Shown: positions 52,399-61,714 of the stretch, one piece after another
Position numbering within the stretch: position 1 is the first letter of the stretch
Layout: each line of letters begins with the position of its first letter
DNA from: G942493375 sp942493375
GTDB lineage: Bacteria; Armatimonadota; UBA5829
Assembly (NCBI GenBank): GCA_942493375.1
Contig: OW818698.1
Location: 434,001-498,000, forward strand
Length of the DNA stretch: 64,000 nucleotides
Direction of reading: 5' to 3'
The notes under the pieces: generated by a model
Told to the model about the DNA's origin: nothing
Database searches by the model: none
The model's input: only the letters and a program-made list of their open reading frames with translations
Made by a program: the position numbers and the translations under genes

Positions 52399-53355
52399 CT
52401 AATTAATAGGCGACTTAGCCTTCTCACCATTCAACACTCTTGCTACCTCTGCCGCTGCCAAACGCTGCAGGGAATACAGTGCTCCACTGGAAAACCATGC
52501 AGAGTGAGGTGTCAGAATCACATTGCTCATCTTCAGGAACGGATGGTCCTCTGCAAGTGGAGGTGCATCCTCTATAACATCCAGACCTGCACCCGATACC
52601 TGCCCGCTCTCCAAAGCCTTCAGCAGTGCATCAGTATCAATCAATTCCCCTCTGGCACAGTTGATAATGATCGGTTTCTTCTGCATAGCTGCAAAAGCCT
52701 GTTCATCCAACATATGCCTGGTCTCCGGGGTTGAGGGAGACTGGACTATAATCGCATCCGACATCTCACACAATTCCAGGAAGTTGACACTCTCCGATCC
52801 CACAGGCCCATCACCAGTAAAGTATGGATCAAAGAATACTATCTTCACACCAAACACTGCAACCTTATTTGCAATAGCCTGGCCGATCCTGCCCATGCCG
52901 ACAATTCCGACTGTCATCTCACTGGTCCGCATCAAAGGCTTCAAACCTGCCAGCTTCCAATCCCCAGCCCGTATCCCAGCATCAGCCTGAGGCAGCTTTC
53001 TGGTAAGTGAAAGGAACATAGCCAGCGCATGATCAGAAACTTCATCGATACAATAATCAGGGACATTGGCAACAATTATCCCCCGCTCAGTAGCTGCAGC
53101 AACATCAATAGTATCAACCCCGATACCGTATCTGACTATGATCTTGCAGTCAGGCATAGCATCCATTACTTCCCCGTCAATAGGACCATAATAGGTATTC
53201 AGGACAGCATCTACACCCTTAACCAGCTCAATGACTTCAGCCTTGGTCTTGGACTGTCCAAAAACCACCTCAGCCCCAACCTCCCCCAAAATCTCCTTTT
53301 CCGGATCAAGGTTAGGAAACACATAATCAGTTATAGCTACTTTAAATTTGCTCAT
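52399..53355 (-). CDS. D-isomer-specific 2-hydroxyacid dehydrogenase
   Basis: 318 residues from the ATG at 53355, with AAAGGA upstream; the open frame extends 21 codons further, but without similarity. The Rossmann motif is VGIVGMGRIGQAIANKV. The catalytic set is present: Arg in NCARGELIDTDALL, Glu in LDVIEDAPPL and His in LTPHSAWFS. Family members reduce 2-oxoacids to D-2-hydroxyacids (phosphoglycerate, glyoxylate or lactate types). It may supply or use the hydroxyacid handled by the LarA-type racemase. The promoter is likely upstream of 53418. Confidence 0.9.
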   Translation of the reverse strand: MSKFKVAITDYVFPNLDPEKEILGEVGAEVVFGQSKTKAEVIELVKGVDAVLNTYYGPIDGEVMDAMPDCKIIVRYGIGVDTIDVAAATERGIIVANVPDYCIDEVSDHALAMFLSLTRKLPQADAGIRAGDWKLAGLKPLMRTSEMTVGIVGMGRIGQAIANKVAVFGVKIVFFDPYFTGDGPVGSESVNFLELCEMSDAIIVQSPSTPETRHMLDEQAFAAMQKKPIIINCARGELIDTDALLKALESGQVSGAGLDVIEDAPPLAEDHPFLKMSNVILTPHSAWFSSGALYSLQRLAAAEVARVLNGEKAKSPIN

Positions 53356-53524
53356 ATTTATAATCCTTTCATTGGAACAAGCTGTTCGAGATACTATATT
53401 CCCGTTCGAAATCTGCATAAACTAGCCAAGTCATTCCAGACAGAATCAACAAGCCCCAAGATTTCCATTTCTGTAAATCATGTTAATCTTATTAATCCTG
53501 TCAAAAATGATCATTCACATCACG

Positions 53525-55639
53525 CTATTTCAACTCAATATCCAATATGGTCAATCCACCAGGAATAGTCTTCACAATGAATCCATGCACGTCATCCGGA
53601 ATCAGGGTATCTTCAGATTTCGGAACAATGATCCCGCCATTGTTATCCAGCACCTTAGCTGGCAGTGCAGGGAACTTGCTCCGGTTTATGATATTCTTCA
53701 CTGCACGCTTGGTTTTAACCACCGTTTTGAAGTACTGCAACCGGTTCTCATTACCTACCAGGATCCGGATACTGTCAGGTCCATATACCAGTGGGATCAT
53801 CATACTGGTAGAGTCAGTGTATATTTCCTCATTATACAGTTCCCTGACCAGCAAAGCACAAGCCGCCGCAAACCCTGTAGAAGCTTTCTGGAATGTCATA
53901 CACCAGAGGAAACTGGGAGCTTCCGCTGCATACATCGGTTCACCGACTATATAAGGCCGGTTGTCATCTTCCCCAAGAGGTTTCAGCACCTTTGCATAAT
54001 CAAATGAAGGCATGGTATAAGCAAACATACAAAGCTTGAAGTCAGCCACCGGGTCTGCAAAATAGACATCAGGCTTGCCTATACCAGGAAGAGCCTGCAA
54101 TCTATCCACAGCAGCCGTGCACAATATCGGACCACCTTTATATGAAGCAATCGCTTCCTGTTCATTCTGCGGAAGTATGTCCACATTGGGAATGAAAATA
54201 GCTCCCGACACATTAGCCAGGTTCTCAATCCTGGAAATACACGCAAACTGAGCGCCAAGTTCCGCCAGTTCATATACAGTCTTGTGGAAAGACCACCGCC
54301 TGGTCTTTATATATTCATCCAGGAAGTCATAAACCGCACTGTCAGACCAGATAAGGGTTGGTGTCAAGATCTCTTCAGGGGCTTTGGCAAAGCCTATATC
54401 CCATCTGTCATGCTGCCATTTCCACTCATCAGCCGTAATACCATCCCCGAGGCAGACAGTCAGACCATCGGTACACCGTTCAATCTGTTTGCCTTCCTGG
54501 ATATACATATTAGAAACCGTATATATCTCACGTTCAACTGCACTGGGAAGATGCTCCAGGGCGTTCCATTCCTCAGTAGAGTCCTTAACACCGGTAATAC
54601 ACAGCATCTTGCCCTCAGGAGCAAACGCCCTCATCAACATAGGCATAGTCATATACTGATGCAGCCGATATTTGTTGTCACCCTCTATCGAACTGTTAAC
54701 TGCCGCAGCCTGAGATTCAGTTACAACACAATCCACCCCAGCTTCATAGAACTTCTTATAGTCAATACCAAACCTGTAATAAGCCTCAAAGGGTTCGCTG
54801 CACCAGGCATTATTGGTCATCACTTTTTTGCCTATTGCGTGCAGCCCATCACTGATCTTCTTCCAGAATTTAAACCACCGCCAGGCATAGAACTCAATCC
54901 ACTCTTTGCGAAGTCTGTTCCAAATATAATCAGCCCGTCTCTGCAGACCTTCAAGATCAGTATCTTCAATAGGTTTAAGCAGAGCTTCCGGAAGCACAAT
55001 CCCGGTATGCATAACAAACTGATCAACCATATCATTAGAATAGTCACTTCTATATATACAGGCATTTCCCGTCACAGGACAGAACCCGTCAGCCGTATGG
55101 AGCCCGGTCATGCCGTAGTCCACCAGCATAACTTTAAGCTTCTCCAGCAGGAAGTCCTCATAGTAAGTACCGTCTTTGAACCGTTTCAGGACATTGAGGC
55201 AGTCCGCTCCATCAGTCCGGACAGTCAGCAGCTCTTTGTGATCATCAAGCCATTCGTGGGAAGCGCTGTTATAAAAAGTAGGGCTGTCATGGTCAGTAGG
55301 AATATACACGCCCATAATCCCTGCATAGACTTCAGTGCCTTTGCTGGTTATGTTATTACACAATTCCCGCAGCTTGTGGTTAGTCCAGGGTTGTATTGCA
55401 CGTTTCTCGTTTCGGATATTGCCGTAATAGTTACAATAGTCCGGCCGCAAAGCCTGCTCCGTAGCCATATCCTCGTGCTGGTGTATAATATCCGGTGCAA
55501 ACAAAAACAGAGATATCTTATCCGGAGTAAACCCCAGTTCGGTATAATACTCATCCACCCCCCGATCACTCTTGTCCATATCAAACCCAATAATCGGAGT
55601 CCAAATCAAAATCTCATATTCGTTGCCAGTTCTGTCCAT
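53525..55639 (-). CDS. Cytoplasmic barrel protein of unknown function (paralogue 1)
   Basis: About 704 residues from the ATG at 55639, with GGAG 9 nt upstream; an in-frame GTG at 55654 would add five residues. There is no signal peptide. The opening YEILIWTPIIGFDMDKSDRG is conserved with paralogue 2. Barrel-type strands with charged ends are TEVYAGIMGVYIP, VMLVDYGMTGLHTADGF and KKVMTNNAWCSEP, with Tyr-Arg-Phe and Asp-Tyr pairs after them. The Asp residues in MLVDYG and HTADGF are good catalytic candidates by analogy with clan-A and clan-D glycosidases. The C-terminal part is beta-rich. No named family is recognised. Likely a glycosidase or lyase of the sugar-acid block. Confidence 0.6.
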   Translation of the reverse strand: MDRTGNEYEILIWTPIIGFDMDKSDRGVDEYYTELGFTPDKISLFLFAPDIIHQHEDMATEQALRPDYCNYYGNIRNEKRAIQPWTNHKLRELCNNITSKGTEVYAGIMGVYIPTDHDSPTFYNSASHEWLDDHKELLTVRTDGADCLNVLKRFKDGTYYEDFLLEKLKVMLVDYGMTGLHTADGFCPVTGNACIYRSDYSNDMVDQFVMHTGIVLPEALLKPIEDTDLEGLQRRADYIWNRLRKEWIEFYAWRWFKFWKKISDGLHAIGKKVMTNNAWCSEPFEAYYRFGIDYKKFYEAGVDCVVTESQAAAVNSSIEGDNKYRLHQYMTMPMLMRAFAPEGKMLCITGVKDSTEEWNALEHLPSAVEREIYTVSNMYIQEGKQIERCTDGLTVCLGDGITADEWKWQHDRWDIGFAKAPEEILTPTLIWSDSAVYDFLDEYIKTRRWSFHKTVYELAELGAQFACISRIENLANVSGAIFIPNVDILPQNEQEAIASYKGGPILCTAAVDRLQALPGIGKPDVYFADPVADFKLCMFAYTMPSFDYAKVLKPLGEDDNRPYIVGEPMYAAEAPSFLWCMTFQKASTGFAAACALLVRELYNEEIYTDSTSMMIPLVYGPDSIRILVGNENRLQYFKTVVKTKRAVKNIINRSKFPALPAKVLDNNGGIIVPKSEDTLIPDDVHGFIVKTIPGGLTILDIELK

Positions 55640-55783
55640 TTTACGTATCTCCACTCAACAAAATCATAACAAGATCGATGCCACAATCAAGCACAAACAC
55701 CCTCAGGTTTGACGTAACACCAGCCGTATGTTAACAACGAATCATCCATACTGTCAAGATCAAAATATACCATTATTAATTCA

Positions 55784-56179
55784 TCACTCGTAGTTCTCTA
55801 GTTCCTCAAGCAGGTCGTTTTTCATCTGCGTCGGAGATATAACTGCAGCATTCATTACAGGAGTGGGAAAAACAGCAACTAAACGGCTGTCGTTTTCAAG
55901 TCCTGGAAGCCATCTATCTAGCCACTCGTCAAGCTTTATAGGTTGCGGATTTGCAGTGAGCCATGATCCAACAGCACATACTTCTGCGTATCTTGAATGA
56001 GGCCATACTGGTATACATTCGTGTCCTTCGCCATCACCAAGCATAACCCATCCGTCATCCGATGCCAGACTCCAAATATCTTCGTTATCTGCAATCTTCT
56101 TAATCAGGTATTCATACCTTTCTGGTGCAGCCATTTTGATTACAGCTTGATATTCTTTATCTGTCAATACCCACGCCAT
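55784..56179 (-). CDS. DUF2750 protein
   Basis: 131 residues from the ATG at 56179 (GGAG 6 nt before it). The family pattern is clear: ERYEYLIKKIADNEDIWSLA, then DGWVMLGDGEGHECIPVWPH, RYAEVCAVGSWLTANPQPIK and LDEWLDRWLPGLENDSRLVA, followed by VFPTP. DUF2750 proteins are small soluble proteins of unknown role, found widely in bacteria. Here the gene sits between two paralogous barrel genes, but no link in function is visible. Confidence 0.85.
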   Translation of the reverse strand: MAWVLTDKEYQAVIKMAAPERYEYLIKKIADNEDIWSLASDDGWVMLGDGEGHECIPVWPHSRYAEVCAVGSWLTANPQPIKLDEWLDRWLPGLENDSRLVAVFPTPVMNAAVISPTQMKNDLLEELENYE

Positions 56180-56232
56180 CAACGTCTCCTTACATCGTTA
56201 ATCTGAGATCATATTGTAAAATGTTATCCCAA

Positions 56233-56432
56233 TTTCCGTGTATTCCGTGTATTCAAGTGTAAATGCAAAGCATTTACACCCGTGGTTAAAAATCCCTTCC
56301 CAAAGTCCGAAGCCTAAAGCCTCTCCCTTCAATCTGCGTAAATCTGCGAAATCTGCGGATCTCCCATTCCCTTCTCCCCCGCGTCTCCGCGTGAAACTCC
56401 CTTCCTGAAGCCCAAGTCCGAATCCCGGTCCG
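56233..56432. repeat. Gap of repeat families A, B, C and D with a nested GTGTAAATGC hairpin
   Basis: Family A with the nested hairpin (56233-56287), family C (56293-56320), family B (56333-56360), family D (56365-56398) and family C again (56400-56420) follow each other in the gap after paralogue 2. The same order (A with hairpin, C, B, D, C) recurs at 58617-58822 in front of paralogue 2, so both flanks of the paralogue-2 gene carry the same block. Confidence 0.8.
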
Positions 56433-58553
56433 CTACGATCCTGCCGCATGCAATTCAACATCCAGTATACTCATGCCCCCGGGTACTGTTTTTACTATAA
56501 AACTATACACATTATCCGGTATAAGTGTTTCCTCCGACTTAGGAATAATGATCCCGCCATTTTCGTCAAGCAGTTTCGCAGGCAGTGCAGGGAATTTACT
56601 CCGGTTCCGAATTCCCTTAACTGGCCGTCTGCAGTGAACAGTTGTTTTTGCATACTGGAGCCTGTTTTCATTTGCTACCAGCAACCTTACATTGTTCTCT
56701 CCATACACCATCGAGATCATCATCCCGTCCTCATCAGTGTAAATCACGTCAGTATAAAGCTGTCTGATCAGCCTGGCACACGCAGAAACAAATCCTGAAG
56801 ACACTTTCCGGTATATCATACTAAAATGGAAATTCACCGGTTCCGCAGCATACATAGGTTCGCCCACAATATCCGGGGTTCCGTCATCCTGTCCAAGTGT
56901 CTCAATTATCCTCGCATAGTCAATTGAAGGCATATTATAAGCAAACATGCACAGTTTATAGTCCACACATGGATCTTTAAAATACACATCAGGTCTGCCC
57001 AGTCCATCTAGCTTCTGCATTTTACTGGAAGCAGCCGTACATATAATAGGTCCACCTTTATATGATTCAATAGCTTTAAGCTGATCGACCGGAAGTATAT
57101 CCACATTAGGAATGAAAATTGCTCCGGATACATTGGAGAGATTATCAATACCTGAAATACACGCAAACTGAGCGCCGTGCTCTGCTAATTCATAGACTGT
57201 CTTGTGGAAAGACCAGCGCCTGGTTTTGATATACTCATCCAGAAAATCATACACTGCACTGTCGGACCATATTAAAGTAGGGGTAAGAATCTCCAGGGGT
57301 GCATCTGCAAACCCTATATCCCATCTTTCACGCTGCCACTTCCATTCATCTGCAGTAATTCCATCCCCAAGACAAACACATATCCCGTCAGTGACACGTG
57401 CAAGTTCCTTGCCTTCCTGGATATACATGTTCGCTACAGTGTAAATCTCACGTTCAACTGCACTGGGCAGGTGTTCCAGGGCATTCCATTCTTCAGTAGA
57501 GTCTTTCACACCGCTAATACACAGCAATTTACCCTGGGGAGCAAACGCACGCATTAACATAGGCATAGTCATATACTGGTGCAACCTATATGTGTTGTCA
57601 TCTGAAACATTACTGTTGACGGCAGTCGCTTGAGATTCTGCGACGATATAGTCTACACCTGATTCATAGAACTTTTTGTAGTCTATTCCGAATCGGTAGT
57701 ATGCTTCAAAAGGATCACTGCACCAGGCATTGTTAGTAATAACTTTTTTGCCAATTGCATGCAGTCCATCGCAGATTTTTTTCCAAAATGCAGCCCAACG
57801 CCATGCATTAAACTCAATCCATTCACGGCGCAGCCGATTCCATATATAATCAGCCCTTCGTTTCAAGCCTGCTGAATCACTATCTTCAATGGGTTCAAGC
57901 AAACTCTGAAGCAGCTTTACACCAGTATGTGATACAAACTGATCAACCATATCATTTGAAAAATCGCCGTTAAAAATAGATGGCCAAGGTGGGCACATGC
58001 AATCGGCTGTATGTAAACCTGTAAAACCATAATCTACCAACATTACTTTTAGTCTAGCTAGCAGAAAATCCTCATAATAATCACCATTCTTAAACCGCTT
58101 CAAAACATTAAGGAAACTAGCTCCGTTCGTAGTTACAAGCATTAACTCTTTGTGGTCGTCCAACCACTGTTTGGGTGCGCAGTTATAATAATTTGGGCTG
58201 CTGTGGTCAGCATCATCATATACGCCCATTATTCCGGCATATACTTCTGTGCCTTTTGCATTGATATTGCTTATGAGTTCACGCAGTTTGAAGTTGGTCC
58301 AGGGTTGAATAGACCGTTTCTCGTTGCGTATGTTGCCATAATAATTACAGTTATCCGGAGGAAGTGGGACTTCCGTATCCAAATTGCAGTGATTATGAAC
58401 AATATCCGGAGCAAACAGGAACAGTGATATTTTATCCGGAACAAAACCCAGTTCGTTATAATACTCATCAACTCCCCGATCACTCTTATCCATATCAAAC
58501 CCAATGATTGGAGTCCATATCAAAATCTCATATTCACTATCACTTCTACCCAT
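56433..58553 (-). CDS. Cytoplasmic barrel protein of unknown function (paralogue 2)
   Basis: 706 residues; GGGGAATTGG precedes the ATG. The protein is a close paralogue of the gene at 53525 and shares nearly every motif: YEILIWTPIIGFDMDKSDRG, TEVYAGIMGVYDDADH, VMLVDYGFTGLHTADCM and KKVITNNAWCSDP. The Asp residues in MLVDYG and HTADCM are conserved between the two. Differences are spread evenly, which points to an older duplication than that of the flanking repeats. As for paralogue 1, a glycosidase or lyase role is inferred, and no family is claimed. Confidence 0.6.
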   Translation of the reverse strand: MGRSDSEYEILIWTPIIGFDMDKSDRGVDEYYNELGFVPDKISLFLFAPDIVHNHCNLDTEVPLPPDNCNYYGNIRNEKRSIQPWTNFKLRELISNINAKGTEVYAGIMGVYDDADHSSPNYYNCAPKQWLDDHKELMLVTTNGASFLNVLKRFKNGDYYEDFLLARLKVMLVDYGFTGLHTADCMCPPWPSIFNGDFSNDMVDQFVSHTGVKLLQSLLEPIEDSDSAGLKRRADYIWNRLRREWIEFNAWRWAAFWKKICDGLHAIGKKVITNNAWCSDPFEAYYRFGIDYKKFYESGVDYIVAESQATAVNSNVSDDNTYRLHQYMTMPMLMRAFAPQGKLLCISGVKDSTEEWNALEHLPSAVEREIYTVANMYIQEGKELARVTDGICVCLGDGITADEWKWQRERWDIGFADAPLEILTPTLIWSDSAVYDFLDEYIKTRRWSFHKTVYELAEHGAQFACISGIDNLSNVSGAIFIPNVDILPVDQLKAIESYKGGPIICTAASSKMQKLDGLGRPDVYFKDPCVDYKLCMFAYNMPSIDYARIIETLGQDDGTPDIVGEPMYAAEPVNFHFSMIYRKVSSGFVSACARLIRQLYTDVIYTDEDGMMISMVYGENNVRLLVANENRLQYAKTTVHCRRPVKGIRNRSKFPALPAKLLDENGGIIIPKSEETLIPDNVYSFIVKTVPGGMSILDVELHAAGS

Positions 58554-58616
58554 TTTCCAATTCCCCAGTAAACCAAATCAACGTCGGATCAATTCCACGA
58601 TCCCGTTTCACTCAAA

Positions 58617-58850
58617 TTTCCGTGTATTCCGTGTATTCAAGTGTAAATGCACAGCATTTACACCCGTGGTTGAATTTCCCTTCCCGAAGTCCGAAGCCTA
58701 AAGCCTCTCCCTTCAATCTGTGTAAATCTGCGAAATCTGCGGATATCCCATTCCCTTCTCTGCGCCCCCCGCGTCTCCGCGTGAAATTCCCTTCCCGAAG
58801 CCCGAAGTCCGAAGCCTGAAGCCTCTCCCTTCATAATTCATAATTCATAA
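58617..58850. repeat. Gap of repeat families A, B, C and D with a nested GTGTAAATGC hairpin, second block
   Basis: The order A (58617-58676, with the hairpin at about 58639-58664), C, B (58717-58745), D (58758-58790), C (58795-58822) repeats the block at 56233-56432. A final TTCATAATTCATAATTCATA tract (58825-58850) precedes the stop of the GntR gene. No gene is seen here. Confidence 0.8.
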
Positions 58851-59549
58851 TTAAGAGTCAAGGTTCGCTCCCACATCATTCAAGTGCTCTTCCATCGCCT
58901 TAGCAGCACCCGAAGCATCCCCTGCTTTCACTGCTTTCAATATCCGTTTGTGGTGTTCCAGTGACTGCTGCCGGGTCTCGTTGCTATCATGGAACCCCCA
59001 CTGAGTTGCATACATAATATCGTGTATGGTGCTGACCAGGATATCCAATGCCGGATTCCCGGTTGCCATTGCCAGGAACTGGTGATACTCCATATCCTGT
59101 TGTATGAAATCAGCTTTATCGTTGAGTTTTGATTCCATCCGGGTAATACAGTCCTCCAAATGGGTCAATGCCTGTTCATCACGCCGGATCGCAGCAAGCC
59201 TTGCAACTGATGGTTCCAGAGCCAGCCTGACCTCAATCATATCAGCCTTACGCAGGTTCCCCTGGCTTCGCATTATAGGAGAAAGCTGCCTGAAAAGATT
59301 GGAGACATTAACATCCATAATGACAGCGCCTTTGCCCTGCCTTACAGATATAACCCCAAGTGCCTTCAAGCGTGAAAGAGCCTCCCTGAGAGGCAGCCTG
59401 CTGACTCCCATAGCCTCAGTCAACTGCTTTTCACTGGGAAGCATATCCCCTGCCTTAAGACCATTCTCAGCTATATAATATATAAGTTTCTCTACAATAT
59501 CATCAGTCAGCGTAGTCCGCACCGCCGCTTCAATATCCATCACACTCAT
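58851..59549 (-). CDS. GntR/FadR-subfamily (FCD) transcription regulator
   Basis: 232 residues. Residues of about 10-75 form the winged helix (DMLPSEKQLTEAMGVSRLPL; REALSRLKALGVISVRQGKG). The rest is the helical FCD domain, with the metal-site residues in VRLALEPSVA, MEYHQFLAMATGNP and LEHHKRILKAV. FCD regulators bind sugar acids and other acids and usually repress the genes that use them. The gene lies in the middle of the catabolic block, so it likely controls the block. An operator-like site is present upstream (59581-59591). The ATG at 59549 and an ATG three codons later are both possible. Confidence 0.9.
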   Translation of the reverse strand: MSVMDIEAAVRTTLTDDIVEKLIYYIAENGLKAGDMLPSEKQLTEAMGVSRLPLREALSRLKALGVISVRQGKGAVIMDVNVSNLFRQLSPIMRSQGNLRKADMIEVRLALEPSVARLAAIRRDEQALTHLEDCITRMESKLNDKADFIQQDMEYHQFLAMATGNPALDILVSTIHDIMYATQWGFHDSNETRQQSLEHHKRILKAVKAGDASGAAKAMEEHLNDVGANLDS

Positions 59550-59580
59550 CTACCGTTCAACCCATTTTCTACAAAACAAC

Positions 59581-59591
59581 TTGTCATACAA
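59581..59591. promoter_or_regulatory. FadR/FCD-type operator candidate
   Basis: TTGTCATACAA fits the FCD-regulator consensus TnGTnnnACnA and is a near-palindrome. It lies about 30 bp upstream of the GntR start, a place where it would overlap the promoter and allow autoregulation. Confidence 0.55.
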
Positions 59592-59740
59592 GTACAATAA
59601 CTCCCCCGAATACATTTGTCAAACCAGGCTTCAGACTTCAGACTTCAGGCGTCAGGCGTCAGGAAGGGACCAGCTTGTGAGTTCCCCCACTCTCCCACTC
59701 TCCCCCTCTCCAAGTCTCCCTCTCTCCCCCTCTCCAAGTC

Positions 59741-61267
59741 TCAAAGCTCTCGCTCATATATCGGATACAGACTCCCCCGGGGTTCAATACCAACAACCGT
59801 ATTCCCCCGCCAGTCCAGCACATACTCCTTACCATCTATACTCTCAGCAATCTTCTCTTTCCTAAGAGGATGCTCAACACAGATCGTCCGTCCAGCAAAT
59901 CCTCCACCCATCTCAACATACCGATCTCCGGACATATCGAACTCCACCGAATCACCATCAACACTGACCCTAATATCCTTCCGATCAACCCAGACAGGAA
60001 TCCTGAACCGAAGCTTCGAATCATCGTGCATAACAATATCCATTCGCCCAGCATAAGGTTCATAAGATACAACTTCACACCACTCAGAATTCCGGCTGAA
60101 TGGAATATTTATCTGCACCCATTCACCACGCTTCTCAATCGCTGCATCCAGCGCCAGGCACAGTCCTCTGATCCCCGAACCCAGGCAGCACCCTTCAACG
60201 CTTTCGCTGCAGTTGTCCAGTGAATTAGGCTGAGAATAAGATGCCCAACTGCCAGTCAGAGCATCAACCACCTTCCTCATCTCCGGACTGCTGATATCAC
60301 CCATAAACCGCTCAGGTTTCAAAATCTGGTTCTCCAGCAGCTGGTTTCTGACACATCGTTCAATAAAGTCATAATAGGCAGTATCAACATTCCGGGCCAG
60401 CAATATTGCAGCATGAATAGCATCCGCCAGTGTGCAAGTCTCACAGGAACCAGGGCTCTCCCCCAGCCCATCCGGAATCCACCCGGTCGATCCTGAATGT
60501 TGCAATGTATAATCGAATGCCCCTTTCATTCTCTCAACAACAGCATCATCCCCTCTATTGATAGCCCACCGCAGTATCCCCGCCACCGCTGTCAGAATGC
60601 CTCCCGAATGCGTATGCCCTTTATAATGCCCTTGCACATCAAAGGTTCCGCTGATATCAAGCACAAACTTGCACAGCCTGTCGTTAAGATCCCTGGCATC
60701 CTCCGATTCCACAACCTCCAGATACCGGGATAACCCCACTATTAACCCACCAATCGGATATGTAGGGTAAGGAATAAAATGTCCCATTGCCTGAGTCTGA
60801 GAACTCCATCCCTCAGGTTGTCTGAAGTAATAGGCATAATCATCTTCAAACGTCATCCTGGACCGGACAAGAGTCACCAGATCCTCAACCCGCTCCTTAT
60901 TCTCAGGGGTAGGATTTTGCAGATAGATATCTACATAGGTAATCATCATCCGGGTTGCCATAAAGGGTTCCAGGTAGGGATCACAACCAAACAAAATCCC
61001 CCGAAGGGCTTGATCAATATGTTCAGGAAGTCCATGCCCGACAGCCTGCTGCCCCAGAATACCTGCATCCACATACCTGCTGCACATATCCCCAAGGTCC
61101 CAAATACTGTGCTGCAACTGTGGAAAAGGAGAAAGCTGCAACAAAAACCAAGGCCGATACCCCTCCTCCACATCCAACCGGGCCTCAATAGCCCTCAACC
61201 CCATCTCAACTGCTCTCTGAATAAAACAAGTATCAGGCCTTGAATTAATAGAATGACAACTATCCAT
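59741..61267 (-). CDS. GH127-like glycosidase (beta-L-arabinofuranosidase type)
   Basis: 508 residues, no signal peptide, GGGGGGAG before the ATG. The helical (alpha/alpha) region is followed by a beta-sandwich (RFRIPVWVDRKDIRVSVDGD). The zinc-site residues known from GH127 (Glu, Cys and two adjacent Cys, one the nucleophile) fit E276 and C278 (CETCTLADA) and C360-C361 (VEGCCLGSG); the spacing of 84 residues between the Glu and the first Cys is close to the 79 of the Bifidobacterium enzyme, as I recall it. Function as an arabinofuranosidase-like enzyme is likely but not proven. It is the most upstream gene of the minus-strand block at 48207-61267. Confidence 0.75.
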   Translation of the reverse strand: MDSCHSINSRPDTCFIQRAVEMGLRAIEARLDVEEGYRPWFLLQLSPFPQLQHSIWDLGDMCSRYVDAGILGQQAVGHGLPEHIDQALRGILFGCDPYLEPFMATRMMITYVDIYLQNPTPENKERVEDLVTLVRSRMTFEDDYAYYFRQPEGWSSQTQAMGHFIPYPTYPIGGLIVGLSRYLEVVESEDARDLNDRLCKFVLDISGTFDVQGHYKGHTHSGGILTAVAGILRWAINRGDDAVVERMKGAFDYTLQHSGSTGWIPDGLGESPGSCETCTLADAIHAAILLARNVDTAYYDFIERCVRNQLLENQILKPERFMGDISSPEMRKVVDALTGSWASYSQPNSLDNCSESVEGCCLGSGIRGLCLALDAAIEKRGEWVQINIPFSRNSEWCEVVSYEPYAGRMDIVMHDDSKLRFRIPVWVDRKDIRVSVDGDSVEFDMSGDRYVEMGGGFAGRTICVEHPLRKEKIAESIDGKEYVLDWRGNTVVGIEPRGSLYPIYEREL

Positions 61268-61714
61268 AAACTCCCCCCAACATCAGGATAAACGCATCTC
61301 CTTCAATCTGCAGATTTTTTCCATACACCACATATAGCGCATATTCTGTATTTTGGGTGTGTTGCGCATTTCGCAACTCTCTTTCCCAAAAAATCTGCGT
61401 AAATCTGCGAAATCTGCGGATAATTAATTCCGATGTGTTCGCCCTTCCCCCAACAATCAACGTGCAAATACATTACTCATAATCCACCAACCTGTCAACA
61501 GAAGTAAAAATCTCTTCCTAAAACCTGAAGTCCAAAGTCCAAATCTGTTTAAACTCCTTTCTTCCCCATTTTTCCGTGTATTCCGTGTATTCCGTGGTTA
61601 ATAACTCCCTTCCTAAAGCCTAGGGTCTAAAGTCTACAGCCTGTCCCAAAAGCAGGAAATCCGTGGGCAAAAACAGAACTCGCACTAGTAGACAATAATC
61701 CCTCGGAGCAAAAA
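61268..61714. repeat. Divergent gap with families A, B and C
   Basis: 447 bp between the GH127-like gene and the plus-strand GH123-like gene. A family B copy lies at 61389-61425, a family A copy at 61571-61601 and family C pieces at 61517-61545 and 61606-61640. The divergent promoters must lie in the AT-rich parts; I see no convincing consensus pair. Confidence 0.75.

Noticed and set aside
54284..55669. A 461-codon plus-strand frame
   Set aside because: It is the mirror of the first barrel protein gene and has no ribosome-binding site or family motif.
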